Assembly (NCBI GenBank): GCA_031428275.1
Contig: JANPPC010000008.1
Location: 119,955-183,954, forward strand
Origin: Pseudobdellovibrio sp031428275
GTDB taxonomy: Bacteria; Bdellovibrionota; Bdellovibrionia; Bdellovibrionales; Bdellovibrionaceae
DNA length: 64,000 bases
Direction: 5' to 3'
Made by a program: the position numbers and the translations under genes. The notes beneath the pieces are model-generated. The model saw only the letters and a program-made list of their open reading frames with translations. It made no database searches and was not told the DNA's origin. Shown here piece after piece: positions 17,093-25,532 of the stretch (position 1 is the stretch's first letter; the number at the start of each line of letters is the position of its first letter).

Positions 17093-17359
17093 ATGAAAAC
17101 ATGGATTGCCGATTTGATCGACGAAGAACTACTATCACCAACTATCAGCCACGAAACAAATGCTGAATTCATCGATCGCATTTGCAGTTTATGCTTAGAC
17201 GAGATCGAAATCAAGAAGGGTTACTCGCCCCAGGGTTTCGGAGCATCCGTGATCGAAGAAATCGAAGCTGAAGTCACCGAGGTCTTTCGTATGAAGACTT
17301 ACGGTTTCTATAATTTATCAATGTATCGCCAACATCATCTTAAGCGCCGCGTGGGCTAG
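17093..17359 (+). CDS. hypothetical 88-residue protein
   Basis: Family not recognised. The ATG at 17093 starts MKTWIADLIDEELL; upstream in-frame codons lie antisense to the NFACT gene and look non-coding, so the shorter form is preferred. The 88 residues are acidic in the first two thirds (EEIEAEVTEVF) and end in a basic, aromatic tail (YNLSMYRQHHLKRRVG). Two close Cys residues (CSLC near 30) could bind metal or be redox active. It is divergent from the NFACT gene with 37 bp between, and the next gene lies convergent 84 bp away. Cytoplasmic; function unknown. Confidence 0.65.
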   Translation: MKTWIADLIDEELLSPTISHETNAEFIDRICSLCLDEIEIKKGYSPQGFGASVIEEIEAEVTEVFRMKTYGFYNLSMYRQHHLKRRVG

Positions 17360-17443
17360 TGCGCCGTTTTTATCGGTGCACCCTTGGTTTTTCAGGCGCG
17401 GTAATTGACCCGGTTCTTAAGACTTTCGCTTGACCGGTAAAGT

Positions 17444-18355
17444 CTAAATTAATTTTTCTATAACTGAAAAATACATGGGGCCGAAGCGGCTTCGATCCGG
17501 AAGTATTTGATAGCCGTACTTGGTCTTTTCTAAAAATTCAAATTTTGAAAGCCAATCGGGCGTTAAAATGATTGGGTCACGTTTTTTTATTAGCTTTGCG
17601 ATCACCGCATCGTTTTCTTCCGGAGAGATTGAACAGGTCGAATAAACAATTCGGCCACCCGGCTTCAACGCCAACCAAGCCGAAGATAAAAGTGAATACT
17701 GCCTAACCGCTAGATTCTTGGTTCGCTTTTCAGACCACATCGCAAACTCTTTTGAGTTTTCTAAAAGGTGACGCTCGCCCGAACATGGCACGTCTGCTAA
17801 GATGCGATCATAGGCCTCGCGGCTTCGTAAACCATATTGATTTCCATCTAGTCCTTTAACTGAAATAAACATGCGATGTTCTTTAGGAATATATTCGTGC
17901 ATCACGCGCATAAGGCGCTCGCGACGAGATTCAGACATTTCGTTTGAGATTAATGTGCCAGAAATTTCTTCCGAATTTGAAATTGCATCTGCACACATCT
18001 GTTCAGCTAAAATTAAAGACTTACCACCCGGGGCTGCACACATGTCTAAGACACTGTCGCTCGCCTTCGGCGCTAGCGCTAAGGCTACAAGAACACTGGC
18101 GGGGTCCATGATATAGAAATCATAGATACCAGCGTCGGATTTTTGTAACGAATAACCTTCGGGTTTCCAGTAACAGTTCTCTAAAAATTCGCATGCGCCT
18201 AGCTCGCCGACATCAACCGCTTTAGGCAAGAATAAGTTCTTACGCAGCACCTGTTTTTCGTGTGTAGCCAAAGCTTCTCTTATGCGAGGCCAGCGCTCGC
18301 CGTAAACTTTCGTAAAATAATTTTCGAATAATGCGTTAGTTAGCGGGGAATTCAC
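17444..18355 (-). CDS. RsmB/NOP family RNA 5-methylcytosine methyltransferase
   Basis: SAM-dependent RNA m5C methyltransferase family. The 303 residues contain the SAM-binding VLDMCAAPGGKS (about 105-116) and the two Cys motifs of this family, ILADVPCSGERHLLENS and IVYSTCSISPEENDAV. The predicted catalytic mechanism uses both Cys. Start is taken as GTG 18355 with AGGA about 13 bases upstream; an upstream GTG at 18406 would give a longer overlap with the histidine kinase but lacks a Shine-Dalgarno. The chosen start still overlaps that gene by 20 bp. It lacks an obvious N-terminal NusB-like domain, so RsmF- or NSUN-like specificity is possible; the exact RNA target is unknown. Confidence 0.85.
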   Translation of the reverse strand: MNSPLTNALFENYFTKVYGERWPRIREALATHEKQVLRKNLFLPKAVDVGELGACEFLENCYWKPEGYSLQKSDAGIYDFYIMDPASVLVALALAPKASDSVLDMCAAPGGKSLILAEQMCADAISNSEEISGTLISNEMSESRRERLMRVMHEYIPKEHRMFISVKGLDGNQYGLRSREAYDRILADVPCSGERHLLENSKEFAMWSEKRTKNLAVRQYSLLSSAWLALKPGGRIVYSTCSISPEENDAVIAKLIKKRDPIILTPDWLSKFEFLEKTKYGYQILPDRSRFGPMYFSVIEKLI

Positions 18356-19598
18356 AAATAAACTCACTTCCTGAAACAGAATCGGATACGAGCTTAACTT
18401 GCCCACCGTGATTCAACATGTGATGCTTTACTAGGGCCAAACCTAGACCGAATCCGCCTTGATCACGCCCACGTCCTTTATCGACGCGGTAGAACCTTTC
18501 AAAAATTCGCGTTTGATGTTCTTTCGAAATACCCGGGCCATTATCTTTTACTTTTAAAGCGACTGTGTTTCCAATTTGCAGCCAGGTCACATTAATTTCA
18601 TTTGAATCACCCGAATATTTAATAGCATTCACTAGTAAATTTCTAAGCACTTGTTTGGCTGCCTCAGCGTGCGCTAATACAAAGGGTATTTGGATATTGA
18701 CCGAGATTTTTTTATTTTGCATTTGCTGCAAATTTTCAACTTCGGCTAGAACATCATTGGTCAGCTGATTAGTCGAAATCGATTCTTTTACAAGCGCTGA
18801 ACCAACATCAACTTTAGATAAGTTCAAAAGTTCGTTCATTAAATCTGACATTTGATCTGTACTTTGTAAAATCGGCTGCAAAAGCTCAAGTTCGTTCGAA
18901 AGTTCAGATTTTGCTTTAAGCTTATTATTAAGTAGTTCAGCGTAGCCCTTAATTACGGTTAGCGGCGTACGCATCTCGTGCGAGGCATTGGCGACGAAAT
19001 CAATACGAATTTTTTCGGTTTTTCTAATTTCTGATAAATCGTAGAATACTCCTAAACACCATGATTCATTATCGTTGCGTGAAGGCAAAGGCGTCACGAA
19101 TAGTTGATAAACATCAACTTCACTTTTTTGAATTTCGTTTTTACTAAAAGTTTTTTTGAACGTTGAAATAATAAGTGGGTCGCGGATCACATCATGAAGA
19201 AAATAGCTTGGCTGTTCTTTTACTGGCGCCCAATTAAAAAAGCCCATGAAAGACGAATTAAAAGAAATAATTCGCAAATTTTGATCGACGGTAACAATGG
19301 CCTCTTTTAAACCTGAAAATACCGTTTCGTAACCTTTACGCTCTTCTTGCGATTGACCGCGTAAACGTAAATATTTCTTACGTAAACCTAATGCGGCTCG
19401 TTCTAGGTCAGCAAAATCTTCATCCGTTTCACCATATATATCTCCGACCTGCATGCTTTCGATGTCTTCAGACTTCATTAAGCGAATCATTTGCTTTGTC
19501 TGAAATGAAATCATGCGGCGAAAACGTATGTAACTGAGTAAGTAAGCCACAAAACAAAGAAGAAAGGCCGCTAAACCCCAAAGAATGACTTGAATCAC
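18336..19598 (-). CDS. phoR: PhoR-type sensor histidine kinase
   Basis: Two-component sensor, probably for phosphate given its neighbours. The 420 residues have an N-terminal membrane helix (about 3-23), a linker, a PAS domain (about 85-195, with GLKEAIVTVDQNLRIISFN), the HisKA domain with the phosphoacceptor in NASHEMRTPLT (about 210), and an HATPase domain with NLLVNAIKYS, KDNGPGISKEH, ERFYRVDKGR and GGFGLGLALVKHH. Start is GTG 19598, overlapping the response-regulator stop by 4 bp. The single helix plus PAS is the PhoR arrangement. The downstream RsmB-type gene overlaps its 3' end. Confidence 0.88.
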   Translation of the reverse strand: MIQVILWGLAAFLLCFVAYLLSYIRFRRMISFQTKQMIRLMKSEDIESMQVGDIYGETDEDFADLERAALGLRKKYLRLRGQSQEERKGYETVFSGLKEAIVTVDQNLRIISFNSSFMGFFNWAPVKEQPSYFLHDVIRDPLIISTFKKTFSKNEIQKSEVDVYQLFVTPLPSRNDNESWCLGVFYDLSEIRKTEKIRIDFVANASHEMRTPLTVIKGYAELLNNKLKAKSELSNELELLQPILQSTDQMSDLMNELLNLSKVDVGSALVKESISTNQLTNDVLAEVENLQQMQNKKISVNIQIPFVLAHAEAAKQVLRNLLVNAIKYSGDSNEINVTWLQIGNTVALKVKDNGPGISKEHQTRIFERFYRVDKGRGRDQGGFGLGLALVKHHMLNHGGQVKLVSDSVSGSEFICEFPAN

Positions 19599-20332
19599 AT
19601 ATCCCCGTCTGAATTAACTTCGCTTACATCGTCTGTCGACATCAGAATTCGGTAACCGACTCCCCGAATGGTTTCGATGTGGGCAGACCACGCTCCCATT
19701 TTTTTACGTAACGCAAAAACATGCGTATCGATTGTTCGACCTGTCACCGAAACATCTTCACCTTGAATCAAATCAATTAATTGCTCGCGGGTAAGTACTT
19801 GCCCTTGCGCTTTAAATAAAGAGGCTAGTAATTTAAATTCAGACGGTGTTAGGTGAATATCGGCACCGTTATACTTAATGAAATGTTTCGTAAAATGTAT
19901 GGTCATCCCGTCAATCGTCACCTGGTCAACCGAAACCGGTGCTTGTTTTTCAAATTGATGCCGACGCATTAAATTACGTACGCGCGCCGTTAGTACCCGA
20001 GCATCGAATGGCTTTGTTAGGTAATCATCAGCGCCGGCCTCGAGACCTTGCACAATCGATTCGGCATCGACCTTAGCGGTGACCATCATAAGTTTGATAT
20101 TTTTATTTTGCGATCGCACCCGTTTAAGAAAATCGATTCCTTGGATACCTGGCAGCATCCAGTCAACTAAGCACAAGTCGATCGTTCCTTTTTGTAAATT
20201 TAGAAAAGCGCTTTCGGCATCGTGAAACGCTTCCACTTGAAAACCGGCATCTGTTAAATGTATCTTCAGTAAGTTAGCAATGGCTACTTCATCTTCTACG
20301 ATAACTGCTTTCAGCGTATTTTCTTTAATCAT
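19595..20332 (-). CDS. phoB: PhoB-type response regulator (receiver plus winged helix)
   Basis: DNA-binding regulator of the OmpR/PhoB class. The 245 residues start with ATG 20332, ten bases after AAGG; the GTG two codons upstream is too close to that signal. The receiver has VIVEDEVAIANLL with the acidic pair, the phosphoacceptor Asp in LCLVDWMLPG, Thr in MMVTAKV and Lys in DDYLTKPF. The winged-helix domain (about 145-240) shows LTPSEFKLLASL and VTGRTIDTHVFALRKKMG, ending RGVGYRI. It lies between phoU and phoR with overlaps on both sides (8 and 4 bp), so the three are coupled. No pst transporter genes are in the window. Confidence 0.88.
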   Translation of the reverse strand: MIKENTLKAVIVEDEVAIANLLKIHLTDAGFQVEAFHDAESAFLNLQKGTIDLCLVDWMLPGIQGIDFLKRVRSQNKNIKLMMVTAKVDAESIVQGLEAGADDYLTKPFDARVLTARVRNLMRRHQFEKQAPVSVDQVTIDGMTIHFTKHFIKYNGADIHLTPSEFKLLASLFKAQGQVLTREQLIDLIQGEDVSVTGRTIDTHVFALRKKMGAWSAHIETIRGVGYRILMSTDDVSEVNSDGDM

Positions 20333-20984
20333 TTGCACCGTGCCTTACATCTTTTCCTGAGAACGCAAAAATAACATCTTCAGCTACGTTTGTGGCATGA
20401 TCTCCTAGCCGCTCTAGATTACGTGCAACCAAGATAAGATCCATTAAAGTTTGAATGTTTTCAGGCTGCACCTTCATGGCCGCCGTTGAATCTTTGTAGA
20501 CTTTATCTTTCAACATATCGACGTGATCATCCATTTCAAGAATTTTTTTGGCGGCGGCTACATCCATCTTAACGAATGAATCTAACGACCCCTTAACCAT
20601 TTTACTTACACTGTTTGACATGATTTCGATGTCTTGCATCGAACACGTAAAACCACGCTCTAGAAGTTCTCGACCTAAGTGGGCGATATTGACGCATTGG
20701 TCGCCCATACGCTCAAGGTCCGTGTTAATTTTAATGATTGATAATATGAGACGTAAATCTTTTGCAACAGGGCCCTGCTTAGCTAAAAGATGCAAACATG
20801 AATTGTCGATTTTAATTTGCAGTTCATTGATATGTGTTTCAAAAACATGAACTTGCTGTAATAGCTTACTTTCTTTTTTTAATAAACCTTCAGTGGCGGT
20901 TTGCAAAGCCTTCTCAACCTGACCACCCATTTCGAGGGTCAGTTTTTTTAGATCTTCTAGTTGCGTATCAATAATTCGTTCCAT
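20325..20984 (-). CDS. phoU: phosphate signalling protein PhoU
   Basis: Negative modulator of phosphate signalling; PhoU works with the Pst transporter and PhoR. The 219 residues form the two tandem three-helix PhoU units: the first with LRLILSIIKINTDLERMGDQCVNIA, the second with NLERLGDHATNVAEDVIF near the C-terminus. Each carries the conserved E/DxxxD-type metal-binding pattern. It overlaps the PhoB-type gene by 8 bp and is divergent from ppx with about 80 bp between, making this the likely promoter region for both directions. Full length for the family. Confidence 0.93.
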   Translation of the reverse strand: MERIIDTQLEDLKKLTLEMGGQVEKALQTATEGLLKKESKLLQQVHVFETHINELQIKIDNSCLHLLAKQGPVAKDLRLILSIIKINTDLERMGDQCVNIAHLGRELLERGFTCSMQDIEIMSNSVSKMVKGSLDSFVKMDVAAAKKILEMDDHVDMLKDKVYKDSTAAMKVQPENIQTLMDLILVARNLERLGDHATNVAEDVIFAFSGKDVRHGAND

Positions 20985-21063
20985 GGTCCTACTTTCTGGG
21001 CTGGCACCTCATAAATATAGCTTCTTTCTTGACCCGTGTCTTCTTTCAACGCAAAAAGTAGTA

Positions 21064-21948
21064 ATGATCATTTCTTCTATCGACATCGGTTCAAACGCGA
21101 TAAGGCAAATTATTGTCGAAGTCGACGCTTTCGGTAACTACAAGATCCTCAAAAAGCACCGCGAAATGATACGGCTGGGCTCAGATGTATTTAATTACAA
21201 AAGAATCCAAGATATTACTTTACGCCGGCTGATTGCCGCGTTTAAGCGGATGGCTAAATTAAATAAGAAATTTAAAGTTGAGAAAAGTTTGGCCCTAGCG
21301 ACGAGTGCATTTAGAGACGCACAAAATAAAAAGCCTATTTTATCAGCTATTTTTAAAAATAGCGGCATTCGCATCAATGTCATTAGCGGGCTTAAAGAAG
21401 CGCAACTGATTCGTATGGCCGTCCAGCATTCAATCGGATTGAACGGAGAAAACTCACTGCTGATTGATATTGGTGGTGGCAGCGTCGAGCTCACTCATTT
21501 ATCGAAAAATAAAATTCTTTACTCAAAAAGTTTTAAATGGGGCATGGTTCGCATGCTGACCGAAGCGATGAAAACCAATGTGACTCCGCAAGCCCTCATT
21601 AAATTAAAACTAGAAAAGTCGGTTAAAAAACTTCCGAAGGGGCCCTTTCAGGTTGCCATTGGCACTGGCGGTAATTTAGATGCAATCGGAAGATTAAAAT
21701 TAGTTTTGTTACGTAAGGGTCCGAACACGATGGTTACTTTACAAGAACTAATAAAAATTTATGAGCTATTTCAAAAGATTCCGCCTGCTCAGCGAATGGC
21801 AAAATTAGATCTTCGCGCCGATCGCGTAGATGTTCTTGAACCCGCCTTATTCTTTACCTTATTTATTATGCGTCGCTATAAAATTAAGCGCTTAAAAATA
21901 CCTGGAGTCGGGCTAAAAGAAGGCGCGATCATTTCAATGATCGCCTAG
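21064..21948 (+). CDS. ppx: Ppx/GppA-type exopolyphosphatase
   Basis: Hydrolyses terminal phosphates from polyphosphate, or pppGpp for GppA members. The 294-residue form starts at ATG 21064 (MIISSIDIGSNAIRQII), matching the family start; an extension upstream is in frame but unlike the family. Sugar-kinase/actin-fold motifs are visible: IDIGSNA at the N-terminus, ALATSAFRDAQN near 70, LIDIGGGSVELT near 135 and AIGTGGNLDAIGRL near 200. At about 300 residues it is a short, single-module Ppx without the C-terminal HD region of E. coli Ppx. It is convergent with ppk across 13 bp, so polyphosphate making and breaking enzymes sit back to back. Confidence 0.88.
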   Translation: MIISSIDIGSNAIRQIIVEVDAFGNYKILKKHREMIRLGSDVFNYKRIQDITLRRLIAAFKRMAKLNKKFKVEKSLALATSAFRDAQNKKPILSAIFKNSGIRINVISGLKEAQLIRMAVQHSIGLNGENSLLIDIGGGSVELTHLSKNKILYSKSFKWGMVRMLTEAMKTNVTPQALIKLKLEKSVKKLPKGPFQVAIGTGGNLDAIGRLKLVLLRKGPNTMVTLQELIKIYELFQKIPPAQRMAKLDLRADRVDVLEPALFFTLFIMRRYKIKRLKIPGVGLKEGAIISMIA

Positions 21949-21961
21949 CCTCTAATGAAGA

Positions 21962-24127
21962 CTAACCTTTTGCGATGATATCGTCTTCTGTCACATTTTG
22001 TTGTGAAGCCGTTAAGCGCATCAGTTCTTGCTGCACTCCGGGCGGCGTTCCAGCATGCTTTTTCTTTTCGTAGCTTGCATCCGCTTTCATTGACCATGTT
22101 TGCTTCGTATCGTTCCAATAAAGCTGTAGCATAGCCCAGAGTTTTTCTTTGGCAGCACGATCGTAAATCGGTGTTAGTGCTTCAACCCGCGCATGAAGAT
22201 TACGGTACATCCAATCCGCTGAACCGATGTAAAAATCACCATCAACCGGATCTTCTTTACCATTACGAAAGTAGAATATTCGCGAGTGTTCTAGAAAACG
22301 ACCAATAGTCGATTGAACCTGAATCGTTTCACTGACCCCTTTGACGTGCGGTCTTAAACAACAAAAGCCACGTACAATTAAGTGAATTAAAACTTTATTC
22401 TGACTAGCCTCATACAAAGCTAAAGAAATATCGTTCTCTTCCATATTGTTAAACTTTGCCATAATTAAGGCCGGTCTAGCCTCTTTGGCATGGTCGCGCT
22501 CACGCTGAATAAGTTCTTTCATCTTATTGAACATATTTACCGGCGCTAAAATCAAATGTTGGTAATCTTGTTTTAACGATTTACCCGTTAAATAATTAAA
22601 AAATTCAACGAGCTCTTGCGTGATGCGATCATCACACGTTAACAAGCCCATATCTGTATAAAATCGCGAAGTCGCCGCATTGTAGTTTCCGGTACCGATG
22701 TGCGCATAGGACCGCACGCGGTCAGCTTCTTTGCGAACTACGAGCGCCGTTTTAGCATGAGTCTTTAGACCGACAACTCCGTAAACGACATGCACTCCGG
22801 CATTCTCAAGCTCTTGCGCCCAATAGATATTTCTTTCTTCATCAAAACGAGCCTTTAGCTCGATCAGACAGACGACTTGCTTGCCCTCTTCGGCCGCCGA
22901 AATCAAAGATTTAATAAAAGGAGAATTATCGCCCGTACGATATAAAGTCATTTTAATTGCTAGCACATCTGGGTCTTGCGAGGCCTCGCGAATAAAACGT
23001 TCAACGCTTGAGGAAAAACTCTCAAATGGATGGTGCAGTAGAATATCATTTTTACGAATGGAATCAAAAATTGAAGTCACTCCATCAATCAAACTAATTG
23101 GCACAACCGGCGACCAATTTGGGTATTTATGCTGCGGCCATGGTAAATTCTGCGTTAATAAAGAAAAATCAGCTAGATCAAATTCTGCCGCCATCGGAAA
23201 AAGATCTTCATCTTTTAAACCAAGCTCGCTCACTAAAAACTCTTTAATCCACGAGTCTGTACATTCACCAAATTCAATTCTTACGATTTCGGCAAAGCGT
23301 CGCTGCCGCAACTCTTCTTCGATCATAGCTAATAAATCTTCGACATCTTCTTCTTCACGATCTGAATCGGCGTTTCGCGAAACACGAAATAAAACATGGC
23401 CAGACACCTTCATCGATGGAAATAGCTCAGGTAAGTGCGCACGAATTAAATCGACGAGGTGAATCCATTTTTTAGTGCCTTCTATTTGTATCCATTGATT
23501 AACAACACGCGGAATTTTTACTCGCGCAAATAGTTTTTCGTCTGAATTTTGCGGGTTCAAAAGTGAAACCCCTAATGAAGTCGATAAATTAGATATAAAT
23601 GGAAACGGATGCCCCGGATCAACCGACAACGGAGTTAAAACCGGAAAAATATTTTGGTGAAAATAATGATGTAGCTGTTTTTTTTCAATCTCTTTCAAAT
23701 CTTTGTAGGGCGTAATTTCACAGCCATTTGATTTTAGCTCTTTCATTAATAGCAAATAGGCTTCTTTTTGCTTTTTAAGCATCGCTGGTAAGCGCTTTGC
23801 GATCATATCCAGCTGCATTTCAGGCGTTTGACCATCAGAAGACTTAGCCGACACGCCGTATGCCACGTGCCGTTTTAAGCCGCCAACTCGCTTCATAAAA
23901 AATTCATCCAAATTAGAGCTCGAAATCGACAAAAACTTTACTCGTTCAAGCAAAGGCGTAGCCGGATCTTCAACTTCGGCTAAAACTCGTAAGTTAAAAT
24001 TAAGCCAGCCTAGTTCTCGATTACTAAAAATAAGTGCCGACGATCGTGGATGTTCGACAACTTTGTGCTTACGCTTTTTTCTTATGACTTTCTTTACGGT
24101 GTCATTCTTTTTATCACGGGCATTCAT
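21962..24127 (-). CDS. ppk: polyphosphate kinase 1
   Basis: Makes inorganic polyphosphate from ATP. The 721-residue protein starts with ATG 24127 inside the end of the phosphatase gene. It shows the N-terminal FSNRELGWLNFNLRVL, the FLSISSSNLDEFFMKRVGGL segment, HPFESFSSSVERFIREASQDP, the catalytic-His region VVGLKTHAKTALVV and the second His region GSADWMYRNLHARVEAL. Length is normal for PPK1. The first 30 residues are Lys/Arg-rich (KKVIRKKRKHK). Its start overlaps the preceding DSP-like phosphatase by 14 bp, so both are translated together. It is convergent with ppx. Confidence 0.95.
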   Translation of the reverse strand: MNARDKKNDTVKKVIRKKRKHKVVEHPRSSALIFSNRELGWLNFNLRVLAEVEDPATPLLERVKFLSISSSNLDEFFMKRVGGLKRHVAYGVSAKSSDGQTPEMQLDMIAKRLPAMLKKQKEAYLLLMKELKSNGCEITPYKDLKEIEKKQLHHYFHQNIFPVLTPLSVDPGHPFPFISNLSTSLGVSLLNPQNSDEKLFARVKIPRVVNQWIQIEGTKKWIHLVDLIRAHLPELFPSMKVSGHVLFRVSRNADSDREEEDVEDLLAMIEEELRQRRFAEIVRIEFGECTDSWIKEFLVSELGLKDEDLFPMAAEFDLADFSLLTQNLPWPQHKYPNWSPVVPISLIDGVTSIFDSIRKNDILLHHPFESFSSSVERFIREASQDPDVLAIKMTLYRTGDNSPFIKSLISAAEEGKQVVCLIELKARFDEERNIYWAQELENAGVHVVYGVVGLKTHAKTALVVRKEADRVRSYAHIGTGNYNAATSRFYTDMGLLTCDDRITQELVEFFNYLTGKSLKQDYQHLILAPVNMFNKMKELIQRERDHAKEARPALIMAKFNNMEENDISLALYEASQNKVLIHLIVRGFCCLRPHVKGVSETIQVQSTIGRFLEHSRIFYFRNGKEDPVDGDFYIGSADWMYRNLHARVEALTPIYDRAAKEKLWAMLQLYWNDTKQTWSMKADASYEKKKHAGTPPGVQQELMRLTASQQNVTEDDIIAKG

Positions 24128-24716
24128 AGTCTGGCTTTCTGTAAGCAGAATATTCGGGCGCACAAACGTTATAATCATTCATGACCCAGTTTAAATCTTT
24201 CGTGCTTTGAATAAAACCCGACATGGCCGGATGAAATGCCCGCACGTGCCAGTAACGAAATGATAGTTCATTCATGGCTTCATCAATTGATTCATTTTTT
24301 ATGACCCGCTCATAAAGGGCGGCGGCCAAACCAGTGCGGTCGGCCCCAACTCGACAGTGAATAAGAATGGGACCATCGGCACCGCGATAAAGCTCAACTA
24401 ATTTCTTAACCTCATCTTGGTGTGGGTAATATTCGTCGCTCATTCCGATAAATTCATATTTTACACCCAGCTTGGCCAAAGTCTCGGCTTCGGGCTCATA
24501 AAAATACGTTCGCCCCGGTGATCCACGTAAACTGATAACCGTTTTAATCTGATACTTCTGAACTATTTCAGCTAACTCAGTTTCATTAAGCTGTGCAGAA
24601 CGATACAGTTTTCCTTCGTCGACAACTCCAAAATTTTTAGAGATACGAAAAACTGAACTTCGATAAATAAATGCAGCAAATAGAATAAACAAAACAAGTG
24701 CCACGGATTTTTTCAA
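24114..24716 (-). CDS. membrane-anchored DSP/PTP-like phosphatase
   Basis: A Cys-dependent phosphatase. The 200 residues begin with a hydrophobic helix (about 4-20) likely to act as a membrane anchor or uncleaved signal, then VVDEGKLYRSAQLNETELAEI, the entry sequence of atypical dual-specificity phosphatases, IKTVISLRGSP, and the signature ILIHCRVGADRTGLAA with the catalytic Cys and Arg. Related fungal and plant enzymes (Siw14/PFA-DSP) act on inositol pyrophosphates; others act on phosphotyrosine. It overlaps the start of ppk by 14 bp, so a phosphoanhydride-related substrate is an attractive guess. The 3' end is Cys-Pro. Substrate not determined by sequence. Confidence 0.82.
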   Translation of the reverse strand: MKKSVALVLFILFAAFIYRSSVFRISKNFGVVDEGKLYRSAQLNETELAEIVQKYQIKTVISLRGSPGRTYFYEPEAETLAKLGVKYEFIGMSDEYYPHQDEVKKLVELYRGADGPILIHCRVGADRTGLAAALYERVIKNESIDEAMNELSFRYWHVRAFHPAMSGFIQSTKDLNWVMNDYNVCAPEYSAYRKPDYECP

Positions 24717-24818
24717 ACTAGACCTCGGTTGCCAGAAAATTATTAATAACCAATATTAACATTTCTATTGGACGACTCAAGTCAAGATAAGGACAATTGC
24801 TGCCGATAAGTAACTAAG

Positions 24819-25292
24819 ATGACAACTTCTCTAGCAAGATATCACGCTCGCGCCCCGCGCTATATTCTCGATACAATCGATAATAATTTAATTCGTCTTT
24901 CTGGTGCGGATCGCAGGTCTTGGGAAGAGAACACAGAAATCAAAGATATTTCACTTACGGGCCTGTCTTTTACCGCCCCTTCAGATCTTTCTCCTCAGTT
25001 AGGCGAAATGATAAAAATACAGTTTGCCGTACCGGGTGCTGAACAAATGGCTTGCTATGCGGTTACTATTCGCATTGAGGCCCTATCTAACTATGAAAAC
25101 TTAATCGGCGTACATTTTTTTAAGCTAGATCGCATGCAGCGTCTTAACCTTGTTCAGGGGCTTTCCGCGCGCATTCAACAAGTTCCGTTATCTGACTTAA
25201 ACGAATCACGCTGGACAAAAAGCATCGCCATTCTGGGTTTAATTCTGACGCTAGCTTGCTGGCTAACGTTAATGAAACTTTACTTTCTGTAG
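24819..25292 (+). CDS. PilZ-domain protein with C-terminal membrane helix
   Basis: Predicted cyclic-di-GMP binding protein. The 157 residues begin with RYHARAPRYILD, which supplies the N-terminal Arg-rich motif, and continue to IKDISLTGLSF, the D/NxSxxG motif of PilZ domains; the beta-barrel portion ends near 115. A strong hydrophobic helix at 135-157 would anchor it in the inner membrane with the PilZ domain in the cytoplasm. Between them lies an Arg/Gln-containing linker. It is followed 21 bp later by the CPXCG gene, probably co-transcribed. Output partner unknown; Bdellovibrio-type bacteria usually encode many PilZ proteins. Confidence 0.85.
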   Translation: MTTSLARYHARAPRYILDTIDNNLIRLSGADRRSWEENTEIKDISLTGLSFTAPSDLSPQLGEMIKIQFAVPGAEQMACYAVTIRIEALSNYENLIGVHFFKLDRMQRLNLVQGLSARIQQVPLSDLNESRWTKSIAILGLILTLACWLTLMKLYFL

Positions 25293-25313
25293 ATTTATTG
25301 TCTAATATTTATC

Positions 25314-25505
25314 GTGGATGAAATAGAAAAACATTTTAAATGCCCTTTTTGTTTCGAGCGCATATCGATGCTGCTAGACGTTTCAACGGAGCAAACTCAA
25401 ACCTACGTTGAAGACTGCGAAGTTTGCTGTAATCCCATTCAAATTTCCTATGACGTTCATAATCAAAAAATAAAAGGCTTTGTTGCAAACAAAGCCTACG
25501 GATAA
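25314..25505 (+). CDS. CPXCG-type cysteine-rich small protein
   Basis: A 63-residue protein of the CPXCG-motif Cys-rich family, function unknown. It starts with GTG 25314 (no in-frame ATG nearby). CPFC near residue 10 and CEVCC near 37 would form a four-Cys zinc-type site; YVEDCEVCCNPI is the core shared by the family, and the normal CPxCG here reads CPFCF, so the Gly is replaced. Its last 30 bases overlap a strong hairpin that reads as a terminator on the opposite strand. Likely co-transcribed with the PilZ gene. Confidence 0.88.
   Translation: MDEIEKHFKCPFCFERISMLLDVSTEQTQTYVEDCEVCCNPIQISYDVHNQKIKGFVANKAYG
25465..25497 (-). terminator. Rho-independent terminator of the lipoprotein gene, inside the CPXCG gene
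   Basis: Perfect 10-bp stem (AGGCTTTGTT / AACAAAGCCT, 25475-25497) with loop GCA. Read on the minus strand it is followed by TTTTATTTTTTG, a good U-tract, so it should end transcripts of the lipoprotein gene that stops at 25533. The stem lies within the last codons of the plus-strand CPXCG gene. Confidence 0.85.
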
Positions 25506-25532
25506 CGTTAAATTTTAAAAATTTAAATTCAG

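Noticed and set aside
20985..21063. Pho box between phoU and ppx
   Set aside because: Only partial CTGTCAT-like matches and no 11-bp tandem spacing were seen.
21925..21944. Hairpin GCGATCAT-ttca-ATGATCGC at the end of ppx as terminator
   Set aside because: No U-tract on either strand; it lies in the coding end of ppx, so kept only as a note.
22881..23462. Plus-strand frame of 193 aa inside ppk
   Set aside because: Shadow of the clear ppk gene; Ser-rich translation with no ribosome-binding site.
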